DNA of 58,754 nt from the IMG/VR virus record IMGVR_UViG_3300046642_000452, positions 1 to 58,754 of that record; one strand, written 5' to 3'. The DNA comes from a virus. Of the stretch, positions 10,581-18,545 are shown piece after piece (the stretch's first letter is position 1; every line of letters starts with the position of its first letter). The translations under genes and the position numbers were made by a program. The notes under the pieces are model-generated. The model was given only the letters and a program-made list of their open reading frames with translations, was not told where the DNA came from and searched no databases.

Positions 10581-10895
10581 ATGGCCATCACAGACCCGCA
10601 AGCGATTCGCTTCTGCAACGAAACCGTCAGGCCGCTCTGCGAGCGCACGAGAGCATTGAGAGCCGACATCAACGCGGCGAGAGCAGCCTACGATGCGGGT
10701 ATCGGCGACTTCTTCTTCTCGCACGGCGCAGAAGCGGTCGAAGACGGCAGAGAGGCAGAAGGTATCTCTCGTCTTATCGGCGATGATGTGCTCGCGTTTG
10801 TGGCATTGTTGCTGGAAGACATCAAGAACACGCTGAACGATACAGGTAACGCGGCGGTGATTGCCAAGCCGTGTGTGCGCGACCTGGTGACATAG
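10581..10895 (+). CDS. Small helical protein of unknown function
   Basis: The 104-aa product is mostly helical and starts with ATG five bases after the fibre stop. It contains an FFFSHGAEAVEDGREAEGI segment and no transmembrane segment. Genes of this size and pattern often lie between fibre genes in phages and may be chaperones or minor structural proteins. I do not recognise a family. Confidence 0.65.
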   Translation: MAITDPQAIRFCNETVRPLCERTRALRADINAARAAYDAGIGDFFFSHGAEAVEDGREAEGISRLIGDDVLAFVALLLEDIKNTLNDTGNAAVIAKPCVRDLVT

Positions 10896-10898
10896 CGC

Positions 10899-12026
10899 AT
10901 GGCTATCGTCCAGCGGTTTTTCTCTACGAGCAGCGCCGGAGCTGCGGACGGCACGACGTGGGCTGATCGCGCCGTGCTGTTCAACGGAAGTAATCAGTGG
11001 TCAACGATTATCACCGGATTCGATTTCAGCGGATCGGACTCGCTTCAGTGTCTCATTGGTCCCGGAAACTATGCCTGCGCGCAATCCCTGAGTGGATCGC
11101 TGTTTAGTAATCCCCCCACGCTAGCGAATCCAATATTTTTAACGGGCTGCGATTCAAGCGGAGTCTTACTAGCTATCCCAGACCCGAATTGGACAAGCGC
11201 TGAGCCAGCATGGGACGATTCGACACTGCCTATCATCAGCACGGCCGTTGACATACTGACGCTATCATTTGCTTCGGCCAATACCTGCTACGTCTACCTT
11301 CTGAAGTTCACGGCGACAGTTAATAGCACGCTCGTCATCAACACGGCGACATTGACGTGGTGCGTGGTTACGTCGTCATCTCCCGGAAATAACGTGAGAT
11401 GTGCGCTGCTCAGCAATCTAACCGTCGGCTGCGTGTTCACCATTACGAGCAATAGCTATCTGGCTGTTCTTCAGTCTCCAGCCGATCTCATTAACTGTCG
11501 CGTTGAAGGCAATCCAGCGGCGTCTGATGACGCGCACGGTGTCATCTACACGGGATCTGTCGGTCGGATTACCAGGTCAACGATTGTGAACAATGCTGGC
11601 AGCGCGATCTACGATTTCTTCGACAGCAGCAGCTCCTACTATCTCCAGCGTTGCGTATTGGCCAACAACAACGGGTACGGGGCGCGGACGCATGGCGGCA
11701 GCATTGACGCGCATTCACTGATGGTCACAGGAAACGGTGCCTACGGCCTCTACGGTGTCGCGGGTGGGCGGTTCGTGATTGACCATAACAGGCTCAGAGA
11801 CAACACATCTGGGAACACGACCGGCTTTGGTAATTATCCCCTTCTCAACGATGATACATCGGCTGGGTCTGACGGGGCAGAATACGTCTCGGCAGGAGCC
11901 AATGGGGATTTTCGGATTAAGAATACGAGCACGTTGTGGGACAAAGGATATGGCGTCACTGACGAGCCCGCGGCAGCCAGTGCGTCTGGAACATCTGGCA
12001 TCATCGGTGATGGATCAACATGGTAA
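10899..12026 (+). CDS. Beta-helix tailspike-like protein
   Basis: The 375-aa product shows a repetitive pattern of short hydrophobic strands separated by Asn/Asp/Ser/Gly turns (for example HSLMVTGNGAYGLYGVAGGR near residue 270), as in right-handed parallel beta-helices. Cys residues are scattered through it. Its base composition is visibly lower in GC than the flanking genes, which suggests recent acquisition. A receptor-binding or capsule-degrading spike role is inferred. The gene overlaps the next by 7 bases. Confidence 0.65.
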   Translation: MAIVQRFFSTSSAGAADGTTWADRAVLFNGSNQWSTIITGFDFSGSDSLQCLIGPGNYACAQSLSGSLFSNPPTLANPIFLTGCDSSGVLLAIPDPNWTSAEPAWDDSTLPIISTAVDILTLSFASANTCYVYLLKFTATVNSTLVINTATLTWCVVTSSSPGNNVRCALLSNLTVGCVFTITSNSYLAVLQSPADLINCRVEGNPAASDDAHGVIYTGSVGRITRSTIVNNAGSAIYDFFDSSSSYYLQRCVLANNNGYGARTHGGSIDAHSLMVTGNGAYGLYGVAGGRFVIDHNRLRDNTSGNTTGFGNYPLLNDDTSAGSDGAEYVSAGANGDFRIKNTSTLWDKGYGVTDEPAAASASGTSGIIGDGSTW

Positions 12027-12394
12027 AACTCATCTGGCGTTTCCTCATGGCGTCACTCTTCATGGCCTCGACGGCTGCGGCGGCAGACCTGAAGGTGCAG
12101 TGGCAGCAAAACGCGGCGGCTGAAGGCGTCACGAATTACAATGTGACCATTGACGCGCTCGCTCCAGTGGTCGTACCGAATATCGTGAACACCACGTGTA
12201 ATTGTGTCCAACTGATTGCGACATTTGCGACTGGCCCACACGTCGTCAGGATTTCCGCTGTGGCACCCCTCATCACAGGGATCGCCGTCGATGGCGTCAC
12301 TCAGGCCGACGAAGTAGCAGAGAGTGCGCCCGCCACACTCACCTTTACGCTCAATCCTGGCGGTCAGATCAAGAATGTCACGGTGAAGAAGTAA
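12020..12394 (+). CDS. Secreted fibronectin-III-like small protein
   Basis: The 124-aa product starts with a clear signal peptide (basic start, then a hydrophobic core with an AAAAD cleavage region at residues 18-23). The mature part is beta-rich with a VQWQQN start and a HVVRISA strand, reminiscent of an Fn3-type fold. It would be exported by the host Sec system, so a periplasmic or surface role late in infection is likely. It could act in host-surface remodelling or superinfection exclusion; nothing shows which. Confidence 0.65.
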   Translation: MVKLIWRFLMASLFMASTAAAADLKVQWQQNAAAEGVTNYNVTIDALAPVVVPNIVNTTCNCVQLIATFATGPHVVRISAVAPLITGIAVDGVTQADEVAESAPATLTFTLNPGGQIKNVTVKK

Positions 12395-12430
12395 ACGATC
12401 AAGCTCCAGATGAAGTATTAGGCCCCACAC

Positions 12431-12757
12431 ATGATCAACCGCCTACAACGGTTCCTGCGCTGGCTCGGTGCGCTGCTCGTGGCGTGGGGCACACCGCCGC
12501 GTCCAGCCTGGCCAGATTCGTGGGCGCCGATGACGCCGGAGTCGTCTGCCGCGCTGCGCGAGCTCTTTGCGCGGCCATCCGATCCGGGCGCGTGTCCGAC
12601 GTGCGGTGCGTCCTGGCTTGAGCACCACTGCCCATTCACCGTCTCGACGAGCACAGCGGAGCGTCAATGCGAGGTGTGCAATATGGCGCTCTCAGTCGAC
12701 GCCGTCCGGACGCATGATGGGAAGTGGCGCTGCCGGGCGCACAAGGAATCGGTGTGA
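12431..12757 (+). CDS. Membrane-anchored zinc-ribbon-like small protein
   Basis: The 108-aa product has an N-terminal hydrophobic segment (about residues 8-22) and two Cys pairs (CPTC near residue 55 and CEVC near residue 80), with a Cys and a His near the C-terminus. This looks like a zinc-binding fold behind a membrane anchor. It opens a cluster of four small genes before the strand switch. Its stop overlaps the GTG start of the next gene. I do not recognise the family. Confidence 0.55.
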   Translation: MINRLQRFLRWLGALLVAWGTPPRPAWPDSWAPMTPESSAALRELFARPSDPGACPTCGASWLEHHCPFTVSTSTAERQCEVCNMALSVDAVRTHDGKWRCRAHKESV

Positions 12758-13065
12758 CACTTGATCCGGTCGACGAATCCTGGCGTGATCGCTTCGAGGC
12801 CAAGATTGAACGGCTCATCGATGACAAGCACAAGCGCGTCAATATCCGTGTCGATGACTGCGAACGCGCACACGAAAAGCTCGCAGAGAATATCCAGGAG
12901 CGGTACGTGTCAAAAGAGTCCTTGAGGTACCAACTCGACGGCATCAACAACCGGCTTGAGGACCGCTACGGCCCGATCCTTACTGCTCTGAAGTGGGTCA
13001 TTGGCATCGTGTGCGGTGGATTTCTCGGTGGCCTGGTACACTACGTGTATACACACAACTCATGA
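12754..13065 (+). CDS. Coiled-coil protein with C-terminal membrane segment (possible lysis accessory)
   Basis: The 103-aa product starts with GTG overlapping the previous stop. Residues 1-70 are charged helix (coiled coil). Residues about 80-98 are one transmembrane helix (WVIGIVCGGFLGGLVHYVY). This coiled coil plus C-terminal anchor layout is seen in XhlA-type holin-accessory proteins and in some spanins. The neighbour at 13062 is a one-helix membrane protein, which fits a lysis pair. Family membership is inference. Confidence 0.6.
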   Translation: MTLDPVDESWRDRFEAKIERLIDDKHKRVNIRVDDCERAHEKLAENIQERYVSKESLRYQLDGINNRLEDRYGPILTALKWVIGIVCGGFLGGLVHYVYTHNS

Positions 13066-13166
13066 TCAACATCGCTGGCGACCTACCGCCGCGCTGGATT
13101 CTCGTCGTGGTCTCCATCATGGGCGCGTTCAGCGCCTACTACTGGACCCTTCAGTTATTGAGATGA
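13062..13166 (+). CDS. 34-aa single-helix membrane protein (holin candidate)
   Basis: This short gene starts at an ATG overlapping the previous stop (ATGA). It encodes one hydrophobic helix (ILVVVSIMGAFSAYYW) with a few charged residues at the ends. Its tight coupling to the coiled-coil membrane gene suggests a shared role, perhaps a holin or antiholin. The reading is supported only by the overlap and hydrophobicity. Confidence 0.5.
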   Translation: MINIAGDLPPRWILVVVSIMGAFSAYYWTLQLLR

Positions 13167-13173
13167 GGCGTGA

Positions 13174-13380
13174 ATGAAAGCTGTTCCATTCGGCCCGGTG
13201 CGCGTGACCAGCGAGGCCGACGCGCAGAAATTACTCGGCTCCCTCAAGGGACCACGCGGCAAGGCGCCGACGCACATCACACTGACGATTGTGCCGGTCG
13301 CCAGGAAGCCCAGCAAGAAGCCGAAGGTTGCGCTGTACTACTGGTGGGGCGATTGGTCAGGCTTTTCCTTTTACGGGTGA
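13174..13380 (+). CDS. Small basic protein of unknown function
   Basis: The 68-aa product is preceded by GAGG seven bases before its ATG. It is Lys-rich in the middle (ARKPSKKPK) and ends in an aromatic patch (YYWWGDWSGFSFYG). I do not recognise a family. The basic, aromatic C-terminal third could bind membrane or nucleic acid, but this is only a reading of composition. Confidence 0.5.
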   Translation: MKAVPFGPVRVTSEADAQKLLGSLKGPRGKAPTHITLTIVPVARKPSKKPKVALYYWWGDWSGFSFYG

Positions 13381-13418
13381 TGTGTCCCTTGCGCTGGCTG
13401 CGTGTTAGAATCCTGCGC

Positions 13419-13709
13419 GTGGGAGACACCATCAACGTCTACATCGGCGGATCTGGCCCGGCGGATCCGAGAGTCGACACCATCCTTACCAAGCTAGGAG
13501 ACATGATGAGCGCAAACGCAGACGCCGTGAAGCAGTTGGAAGCCCGCATCGACGCCGCCACGACAGCCATCTCCGACCGAATCGACACGCTCATCTCGCA
13601 GATCGGCACCGGCATGACGCAGGCCGAGGTCGACGACTTGAAGGCCGCTATGTCGGCCGAGGCCGACAAGTTGGACGCGCTCGGAAAGCCAGTCACCCCT
13701 TTGCCCTAG
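13419..13709 (+). CDS. Small coiled-coil protein, last gene of the + run
   Basis: The 96-aa product starts with GTG at 13419, just after a TAGAAT -10-like hexamer (13406-13411), so the message may be leaderless. Residues 25-90 form a helical coiled coil with regular Ala/Leu/Ile spacing. Its stop and the stop of the convergent - gene share the palindrome CCCTAGGG (13704-13711). An upstream in-frame ATG at about 13380 is an alternative start. Function unknown. Confidence 0.5.
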   Translation: MGDTINVYIGGSGPADPRVDTILTKLGDMMSANADAVKQLEARIDAATTAISDRIDTLISQIGTGMTQAEVDDLKAAMSAEADKLDALGKPVTPLP

Positions 13710-13918
13710 GGCACCTGTGCGCCGTCATCGACGGCGAGTAGGCGCCGGCAGCACCGACAGCGTTCCACGAAGTACGCACCCAGGAGCAGACGGACCGGAT
13801 CGTCCGGTCCGTACGGCTCGCACCTGTCGGTATCTCCGTCCAGGCACATCGGCGTCTGTGTCTCGGCGCTCGCCAACGCTTCCGCTTCCGGGTAGGGAAT
13901 CTCCAGCCGGTAGGACAT
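13706..13918 (-). CDS. Cys-rich small protein
   Basis: The 70-aa product is the last gene of the leftward operon and converges on the + strand gene ending at 13709. It has a CRCC cluster near its C-terminus and further Cys at residues about 24 and 32, so it may bind zinc. The ATG overlaps the stop of the nuclease gene (TGATG). Family not recognised. Confidence 0.6.
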   Translation of the reverse strand: MSYRLEIPYPEAEALASAETQTPMCLDGDTDRCEPYGPDDPVRLLLGAYFVERCRCCRRLLAVDDGAQVP

Positions 13919-14343
13919 CACGTCTCCAGAATCTCGATCCCGTGCTCGATCTGCATCCACTTCTTCTTGAGCAGGTAGATGTCTTCGCGCAGGCCGCCGG
14001 TCGGCTTCACGTCCTCAACGATGCGCTTGCCGAACTCGGTGTAGACGAAGTCGGCGACGTACCGCGTGACGATTTCCTTCAGACCGTCAGGGGTCGTGGT
14101 CGTCAGGTCGTAGCGCACCTGTCGAGCGAGGTTGCGGACCAACCCGGCCTGCTTGAGCACGCACAGCCCGATCCACCGCTTCGCTTCCTTGCGCGACCGG
14201 AACAGGATCCACTCTGGCCGCTTCGTGTCCTTCGCGTACTCGATCATCTCCAGCGTGGGCGTCACGAACACCCAGCGGGCGCCGCGGCGCGTCCCGCGGT
14301 CAGCCCCCTGCGCGAACGCGCGGCCGAAGTTTCGCGGCTTCAC
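13918..14343 (-). CDS. DUF1064-like PDDEXK nuclease (resolvase-type)
   Basis: The 141-aa product starts with GTG overlapping the previous stop (GTGA). It shows the DUF1064 pattern: F-x-S-x-x-E-A-x-R near residue 48, a VADFVYTEFGKRIVEDVK core near residues 95-112, and a KKKWMQIEHGIEI end. The Asp of ADF and the Glu-x-Val-Lys are the expected metal-binding and catalytic residues of this restriction-endonuclease-like fold. It probably cleaves branched DNA during recombination or packaging. It closes a recombination module with the ATPase and exonuclease upstream. Confidence 0.7.
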   Translation of the reverse strand: MKPRNFGRAFAQGADRGTRRGARWVFVTPTLEMIEYAKDTKRPEWILFRSRKEAKRWIGLCVLKQAGLVRNLARQVRYDLTTTTPDGLKEIVTRYVADFVYTEFGKRIVEDVKPTGGLREDIYLLKKKWMQIEHGIEILET

Positions 14344-14591
14344 TTGGCCTGCTCTTTCGGCTTCAGTTTACTGAGCACTGCCGCTGTGGCCGGCATGGTG
14401 ATGCGATTCGTGAAATCGCGCAGTTGGAGATCGATGTCATCTGGACGTACGACGAACGTCGCCCACGCAGCCGTCCCGTCCTGCCGCTCAATGAGAACAG
14501 CCCCTAATGTCTCGCCAAGGCTACGCCTCGCACACAACATTCGACTACGGTCCATATGGGTCAAAAACGCACGCGCGGTATTCTCAGTCAT
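14340..14591 (-). CDS. Small protein in recombination operon
   Basis: The 83-aa product lies between the Sak4-like ATPase and the DUF1064-like nuclease, overlapping both (TGATG and GTGA). It has a beta-alpha pattern with AVLIERQDGTAAWATFVV in the middle and a basic C-terminus. Position suggests an accessory to recombination. I do not recognise a family. Confidence 0.6.
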   Translation of the reverse strand: MTENTARAFLTHMDRSRMLCARRSLGETLGAVLIERQDGTAAWATFVVRPDDIDLQLRDFTNRITMPATAAVLSKLKPKEQAK

Positions 14592-15541
14592 CAGTCCTCT
14601 CCTGGCTCGCGCGCCGCCTTCAGCGCGGTCCAGCGCGCCGTGTAGGCGGATCGTAGCAACTCCTGCTTCGCCTTCGGGAGCGCCTTGACCTGCTCAGAGA
14701 TGGCCTTGAGCGCGTCGAGCGTGGGCGCCTCGTTGATCGCGAACGTCAGCCGGTCAATCGCGGTGGGGTCGTCGTCAACCGTGCGTGGCACCTCGCCGCC
14801 CTTCGCCCACGCCGCGAGTTTTGCCCCTGAGTCTTCCGTGATCGGCTTGTCCGCTGGGAAGAACGGCCGATGCTGCGCCTCCAACTTGATCGGCAACGGC
14901 ACGCCGGGATGTTCAGCCATCAGCAGAAAGCTCGCGGTAAGTTCGTACGGGAGGTTCTTCTCGCAGATCGGGAACCAGCCATTGAGCGCCGTCAACCCCT
15001 GCTTGGCGACCACTTCCATGCGCCCGCCCTCACCACGAATCATGTCCACCTTTTGCTCAGCGCGGAAGCACAGGATCAGATGCGCGCGGACCTGGAGTAA
15101 CCGCTGCACCATATGCTTGTGAGACATCTTTGGCTTGATCCAACTCGCCATCTTGCACGACTCGCGCTTCTTGTAGTCGTCCCTCGCCATGCGATACAAC
15201 TCGTCCTCCTGCATGTCGAGCACGCCTCCCTCGCCCGACCACTCAAGGCTCGCTGAGTCCACAAGGATCGCTTGGTAGCCGGCGTCGTCAGCCGCCTTGA
15301 TGGCCTCAGAGTAGCGGTCTGGAGTGAACGGTGGCGTCAAGTCGCCGTGATCGAAGGCAAACCGATCCGCGTAGTGTTTCGAGCGCGCGGCCTCCGTGTC
15401 GATGACGGCGAACGGCTTGTCGCCGCAGATACCATTCGCGAGTCGCATCGCCGACATGGTCTTCCCGCTGCCGGTGCCGCCCGACAAGCCAATGAGCAGG
15501 CCGACGTTCTCGCGTTTCGCTGGTCTAAATTGAAAGCTCAC
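14591..15541 (-). CDS. Sak4-like RecA-fold recombination ATPase
   Basis: The 316-aa product starts at GTG 15541, preceded by AAGGAGG, and overlaps the exonuclease gene by 17 bases. Walker A is GGTGSGKT near residue 20; a Walker B-like strand (AILVDSASLEW) lies near residue 90. The overall AAA_24/Sak4 layout fits a small RecA-like core that helps single-strand annealing in phage recombination. Pairing with an exonuclease directly upstream is the usual context for this role. Annealing itself is not shown by the sequence. Confidence 0.8.
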   Translation of the reverse strand: MSFQFRPAKRENVGLLIGLSGGTGSGKTMSAMRLANGICGDKPFAVIDTEAARSKHYADRFAFDHGDLTPPFTPDRYSEAIKAADDAGYQAILVDSASLEWSGEGGVLDMQEDELYRMARDDYKKRESCKMASWIKPKMSHKHMVQRLLQVRAHLILCFRAEQKVDMIRGEGGRMEVVAKQGLTALNGWFPICEKNLPYELTASFLLMAEHPGVPLPIKLEAQHRPFFPADKPITEDSGAKLAAWAKGGEVPRTVDDDPTAIDRLTFAINEAPTLDALKAISEQVKALPKAKQELLRSAYTARWTALKAAREPGED

Positions 15542-16493
15542 GGTCCTCCTTCGCCAGCCACGCGGCCTCGGCCCATGATGGCATCTCGGCCCAGCACGTA
15601 CGATGCTCATAGCCGGGCCACTCGTTGTTGTCGAGACAGGTCTTCCAGAGCTCGAGCGCGTAGCGGACCTTGCGCTCTGCCAGCATCATGGCGCCGGCCG
15701 TCAGCCCGACAACCGACAGGGCGTACGGCGCTTCCTTCTCGATGAACGCGAACCTGAACACGGCATCCTCTCCGGTCAGCCGCTTCAACCCACGCAGATA
15801 GAACGCGGCCTGGATGTCGTAGCCCATGCCGAACAGCGAACGCGAGCAGACTTCCGGGTTGGCATTCGGCGTGGTCTTCAGATCGTCGATGGCTCCAGCG
15901 CGTAGCCAGTCCAGTCGCGCCCGGCACCACGCGCCGTTGTCCTCCTGCCACACGAGAACCGACTCTGGCTTGCCGGCGCGGAACATCTCTTGTCCTCCGT
16001 CCGTGTGGTCGAGCAGTTGCCGGCGTGTCGCGACTACCATCTGCTCGACGTCCTTCCAGATGTGCGGGAGCAGGGGGATCTTCCCTTCGGCCCGTGCCTT
16101 GTCGCGCGCCTCCTTCGCGACGTTGGTGCGCCAGTCCTTCGCGTCGATGATCTGGACCGCCGCCGTGCCTTCGAGCAACACGGCATGGGCCGCCGTCCCG
16201 ATGTCAAACCGCTCGTCCTCCTGCTCCACCGCGCCAGGATTGAGCCGAGGATGTCGCATCTTGGCGTGCAGCGGCGACGACAGGCAGAGCAGTTTCGCGA
16301 TGGAGGACGACAGCGACGGAGTCAGGCACGGGTCGGCGTGGTACTCACTCGCTGGCATGTCGTCGTAGATGCCTGGTTTGTATTTCGGCACGAGCTTGGC
16401 TTCGAGTTCAGCAATGGTCGCCTCCGCGACGCGCTTCATCAGACCCTTCTGGGTCAAGGCGAGATGCTGTTGCGGTTCCAGTTCGTCGCTCAT
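15525..16493 (-). CDS. PDDEXK exonuclease (RecE/exodeoxyribonuclease VIII-like)
   Basis: The 322-aa product has a RecE C-terminal-type nuclease fold. Visible motifs are FDIGTAAHAVLLEG (His motif, about residue 100), ARLDWLRAGAIDDLKT (catalytic Asp and D-x-K, about residues 195-210) and a Q-x-x-x-Y-like DIQAAFYLRGL helix. It would degrade one strand of double-stranded ends and feed the product to the Sak4-like partner just downstream. The ATG at 16493 gives a family-length protein that starts MSDELEP. Confidence 0.8.
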   Translation of the reverse strand: MSDELEPQQHLALTQKGLMKRVAEATIAELEAKLVPKYKPGIYDDMPASEYHADPCLTPSLSSSIAKLLCLSSPLHAKMRHPRLNPGAVEQEDERFDIGTAAHAVLLEGTAAVQIIDAKDWRTNVAKEARDKARAEGKIPLLPHIWKDVEQMVVATRRQLLDHTDGGQEMFRAGKPESVLVWQEDNGAWCRARLDWLRAGAIDDLKTTPNANPEVCSRSLFGMGYDIQAAFYLRGLKRLTGEDAVFRFAFIEKEAPYALSVVGLTAGAMMLAERKVRYALELWKTCLDNNEWPGYEHRTCWAEMPSWAEAAWLAKEDRELSI

Positions 16494-16533
16494 CGCTTCC
16501 TCGCTTGGAAGGCGGTTTGAATCGAACTGGTGC

Positions 16534-17181
16534 TCATACCGTAGCCTCGTCAGCCTTCTTTGCGCGCCGCGGCTTCTCGTCCGCATTCTCAAGCGGCAAC
16601 ACAGTCTGCTGTTGCTCGAAGGTCACGAACAACTGCTCGGTGTACGCGCTGAAGATGAACAGCAGTTCATCGGGAGCCGGATAGCGCATCTTGACCTTGA
16701 GTCGCGCCGAGAGAATCGGCCCTTCCTTGTCGGCGCGGACCTTGATCGTGTTGTCCACCTCGACATCGTCGAAGACGTGCGCCCCGGGCGCATCCGGCGC
16801 GGTGCGAACCGCCATGCGCTGTGGTGCGACCGCGATCTTCATCTTGCAGTCGATGATCAGGTCGTTCGGTTCCCCGCTGCTGTTCTCGAACAGGTCGGTG
16901 CCGAGGCCGAGGTCGTCAGCCATCTCGCGCGTGAACGGCTGCGCCATGAAATCCAGCGTGAGAGTCTTGCGTGTTTCGTCGTCCACGGTTTCGACGCCTG
17001 GACGGATGTCGCGGAGGTAGAGCGGTTGCTGCGGTCTGAACATGTGCGGTCCTTTGGTTGGCTGCTGTTTCCGGCGACGGGCTTGGGCGCGGCGTTCTTT
17101 CGGTGTGTAGCCCCAGACGTCGTAGGTGCCATCGAGCACCTTCGGATGGTCCGGCGCGAAGATGGGCGGATACTCACTCAC
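16534..17181 (-). CDS. Conserved-looking protein of recombination operon, function unknown
   Basis: The 215-aa product starts with GTG overlapping the stop of the PEP-CTERM gene (GTGA). It is beta-rich in the middle (IIDCKMKIAVAPQRMAVRT, then SARLKVKMRYP) and ends in a basic Lys/Arg/Ala tail. Lying just before the exonuclease and ATPase, it could be a DNA-binding or single-strand-binding accessory, but I see no OB-fold signature I can name. An internal ATG (MFRPQQ, about residue 48) is a possible shorter start. Confidence 0.65.
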   Translation of the reverse strand: MSEYPPIFAPDHPKVLDGTYDVWGYTPKERRAQARRRKQQPTKGPHMFRPQQPLYLRDIRPGVETVDDETRKTLTLDFMAQPFTREMADDLGLGTDLFENSSGEPNDLIIDCKMKIAVAPQRMAVRTAPDAPGAHVFDDVEVDNTIKVRADKEGPILSARLKVKMRYPAPDELLFIFSAYTEQLFVTFEQQQTVLPLENADEKPRRAKKADEATV

Positions 17182-17906
17182 GGACGGCGTCTCAGGCGTG
17201 CGGCAATGCCGACGAGGCCGATGCCGAAGAGACAGAGCGCGCCTGGCTCCGGCACGGGGTCGATGCTGCGCGAATCTGGCCGAGCCACGATCGCGATCAC
17301 GGCCGTGTCCCAGCAACTCGCCAGTCCGTAGTCGCAGTGGAACGGCTGGCTTTGCGGCACGCCGTCCTGAAGGAGTGCCGGCGTGCCCATAAACACGTCC
17401 GCGTTCTGAAACGGGTTCGGCAGGCACCGCGGCGCCGTGTTGTGTCCCTCGATGTCAGCCCAGAAGCTCCCACAGGGCGCTTGATGCACGTTGTCCGCGT
17501 AACCGAACAACAGCGTGAAGGCGTCATCGCTATAGACTTCGACGAGTCCATGCGCTTCGTTGAAGCCTGACCCGGCCGAGGTTTCATTGGCCGTGAGGAT
17601 GTGCCCGAAGTCTGGAACCGTATGAATCACGCCATCAATCACGACCTGCGCGACGGCGATGTCACCGCCGTAGTCCGACAGGTCGAAGTTGTAACTCGCG
17701 AACTGGCTCGGACCATGCTGATCGTCCTGCGCCAGCACGAGGGATTGTCCGGCGGCGAGCGTGACGGGCAACGCCCAGCCGACCGTGGCGGCGTTGAACG
17801 TGCTGGTGCCGACCGTCACGGTGACGGCCTGCACGGTGATGGGACCGGCGCTCACGAGGCGTGGCAGGCCCAGCAGCGCAACGATGAGGAGTAGACGTGT
17901 CTTCAC
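17178..17906 (-). CDS. Secreted PEP-CTERM protein
   Basis: The 242-aa product starts with GTG after AGGGAG and has a signal peptide (KTRLLLIVALLGLPRLVSAG). It ends with a textbook PEP-CTERM sorting signal: VPEPG, a hydrophobic helix (ALCLFGIGLVGIAA) and a basic RLRRRP end. In bacteria such proteins are cut and anchored by an exosortase of the outer-envelope/EPS system. The mature region is beta-rich with Cys pairs and is clearly related to the product of the gene just upstream (shared GW-LPV-L-AG and YADN motifs). A host surface-modifying role during infection is inferred. Confidence 0.8.
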   Translation of the reverse strand: MKTRLLLIVALLGLPRLVSAGPITVQAVTVTVGTSTFNAATVGWALPVTLAAGQSLVLAQDDQHGPSQFASYNFDLSDYGGDIAVAQVVIDGVIHTVPDFGHILTANETSAGSGFNEAHGLVEVYSDDAFTLLFGYADNVHQAPCGSFWADIEGHNTAPRCLPNPFQNADVFMGTPALLQDGVPQSQPFHCDYGLASCWDTAVIAIVARPDSRSIDPVPEPGALCLFGIGLVGIAARLRRRP

Positions 17907-17919
17907 TGATGTCTCCCTT

Positions 17920-18510
17920 CTAGTGCTCGTGTGGCGTGTTGGGATCTGGGATGTCGGTGTTGGTGATGCGGATCGCGGGCGCACGCCAGCACGTTGGGGC
18001 GCCCCATCGGCAGATGTTCGCCGGCAGCGCCTCCGTGCCAGGCTCGCGGAACGTCGATTCGCCTTGAAAATACGTCGGCGCGAAGAAATCCAGCGGGAAG
18101 CATTCCAGCAAGACGCACGGTGCGGGCGTCCAGTTGTCCGCGTAACTGACCCACACGTCGATGTTGCCGACCCGATAGACCAACTCCCATTCGACGCCGC
18201 GGTTGCCGACTGGCCGTCCGAACAGCACACGGTTCCGATCAAAGATCGGCCGCTGCGTCCCGTCGATGGTGACGAGCACGACCGGCATGGACGTCGGCGG
18301 TAGGTCGAAATTGAATCGTGGCGTCTGCGTCAGGATGACACTCTCTCCAGCACCGAGCTTGACGGGCAGTTGCCAGCCGAGCGCGGCCCCCTGGTAGATG
18401 TCCCAGCCGGACGCGAGGGTCACATCGTCCACCGTGAAGTCAGCGGCGGCAATCGGCGGGGCGAGCATGAACACGACGAACGCGACGGACCAAAGGATGC
18501 GGTTCACCAT
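17920..18510 (-). CDS. Secreted paralogue of the PEP-CTERM protein, lacking the sorting signal
   Basis: The 196-aa product has a signal peptide (ILWSVAFVVFMLAPPIAAAD). Its mature part aligns by eye with the downstream gene: LGWQLPVKLGAGESVILTQ against VGWALPVTLAAGQSLVLAQ, FNFDL in both, and YADNWTPAPC against YADNVHQAPC. It has no PEP-CTERM tail and ends in Asp/Pro/His residues, so it would be soluble in the periplasm or released. The two genes look like a tandem duplication with one copy anchored and one free. Function unknown. Confidence 0.75.
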   Translation of the reverse strand: MVNRILWSVAFVVFMLAPPIAAADFTVDDVTLASGWDIYQGAALGWQLPVKLGAGESVILTQTPRFNFDLPPTSMPVVLVTIDGTQRPIFDRNRVLFGRPVGNRGVEWELVYRVGNIDVWVSYADNWTPAPCVLLECFPLDFFAPTYFQGESTFREPGTEALPANICRWGAPTCWRAPAIRITNTDIPDPNTPHEH

Positions 18511-18545
18511 AGAGACTCCTTCTGCGGTTGATCTGAATGGACGAT

